Assembly (NCBI GenBank): GCA_036519575.1
Contig: DATDKZ010000191.1
Location: forward strand, 1 to 12,115
From: AC-69 sp036519575
GTDB taxonomy: Bacteria; Actinomycetota; UBA4738; HRBIN12
Reading direction: 5' to 3'
Length of the DNA stretch: 12,115 bases
Numbering within the stretch: position 1 is the stretch's first letter; each line of letters opens with the position of its first letter. A program made the position numbers and the translations under genes. Under the pieces are notes generated by a model that was given only the letters and a program-made list of their open reading frames with translations, had not been told where the DNA came from and did not search any database. Below are positions 11,970 to 12,115 of the stretch, piece after piece.

Positions 11970-12115
11970 CTTCGGACCAGCAAGTCTCTTCCCCTGCAAC
12001 GGTGTCCCGCAAGTTACGAAACAGTGTCAGGGCGGAAAGGGCAAAGGCAAGAGAAGCTCGACGTTGCGGTCGGTGGGTTCCCCAGACACGTCCGAATCGG
12101 AGCCGCGGTATGGGT
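11970..12115. other. Upstream region of the AOC-like gene to the window edge
   Basis: This stretch must hold the promoter of the secreted protein. I see no clear -35/-10 pair. An imperfect palindrome GTTACGAAAC (12013-12022) and TCCGAATCGGA (12090-12100, palindromic around its central base) are the only structured sites. No gene or RNA is evident. Confidence 0.35.

Noticed and set aside
11970..12115. tRNA or vegetative promoter near the right edge (GGGTTCCCC motif, scattered TTGCC elements).
   Set aside because: No cloverleaf can be formed around the GGGTTC, and no -35/-10 pair with proper spacing was found.
1..12115. CRISPR array, insertion sequence, integrase, prophage or toxin-antitoxin system.
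   Set aside because: No regularly spaced repeats, transposase/integrase motifs or terminal inverted repeats were seen. The nucleotidyltransferase-like gene lacks an adjacent AbiEi-type or HEPN partner.

Overview
This is a high-GC window with strongly G/C-ending codons, several GTG starts and GGAGG-type ribosome binding sites. Two secreted proteins have Gram-positive-looking signal peptides. This fits an actinobacterial (Actinomycetota) chromosome, probably from an uncultured or environmental lineage; that placement is inference, and there is no rRNA, tRNA or mobile element to anchor it.

Layout, left to right. (1) 1-693, minus: 5'-complete but 3'-truncated gene for a secreted, membrane-anchored protein with an IPT/TIG-like domain. 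(2) 750-4137, plus: a two-gene operon made of a choline/ethanolamine-kinase-family phosphotransferase and a large dimethylglycine/sarcosine dehydrogenase-type flavoprotein (FAD oxidoreductase fused to a GcvT folate domain). (3) 4166-11360, minus: a tightly packed run of six genes. In transcription order these are a nucleotidyltransferase-fold protein, a calcineurin-like metallophosphoesterase, an APC-family transporter, a second DMGDH/SarDH-type flavoprotein, a second choline-kinase-family phosphotransferase whose start overlaps the flavoprotein stop by 4 bp, and a small unknown protein. (4) 11490-11957, minus: a small secreted allene-oxide-cyclase-like (AOC barrel/dirigent-like) protein with its own strong ribosome binding site, separated from the next gene by a GC-rich terminator-like hairpin. 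The last 158 bp hold only its upstream region.

The centre of interest is 750-9548: two paralogous kinase plus demethylating-flavoprotein pairs that converge on each other with only 28 bp between them, one linked to a transporter. Both flavoproteins keep the FAD-attachment histidine, an active-site His/Tyr pair and the GcvT aspartate, so both look catalytically competent. The simplest reading is uptake and oxidative N-demethylation of methylated amines (glycine-betaine/sarcosine-type compounds), with methyl groups passed to tetrahydrofolate. The recurring choline-kinase-like partner is not part of the textbook pathway and suggests that a phosphorylated amino-alcohol or another unusual substrate is involved. 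That is a hypothesis; the sequence shows the pairing, not the substrate.
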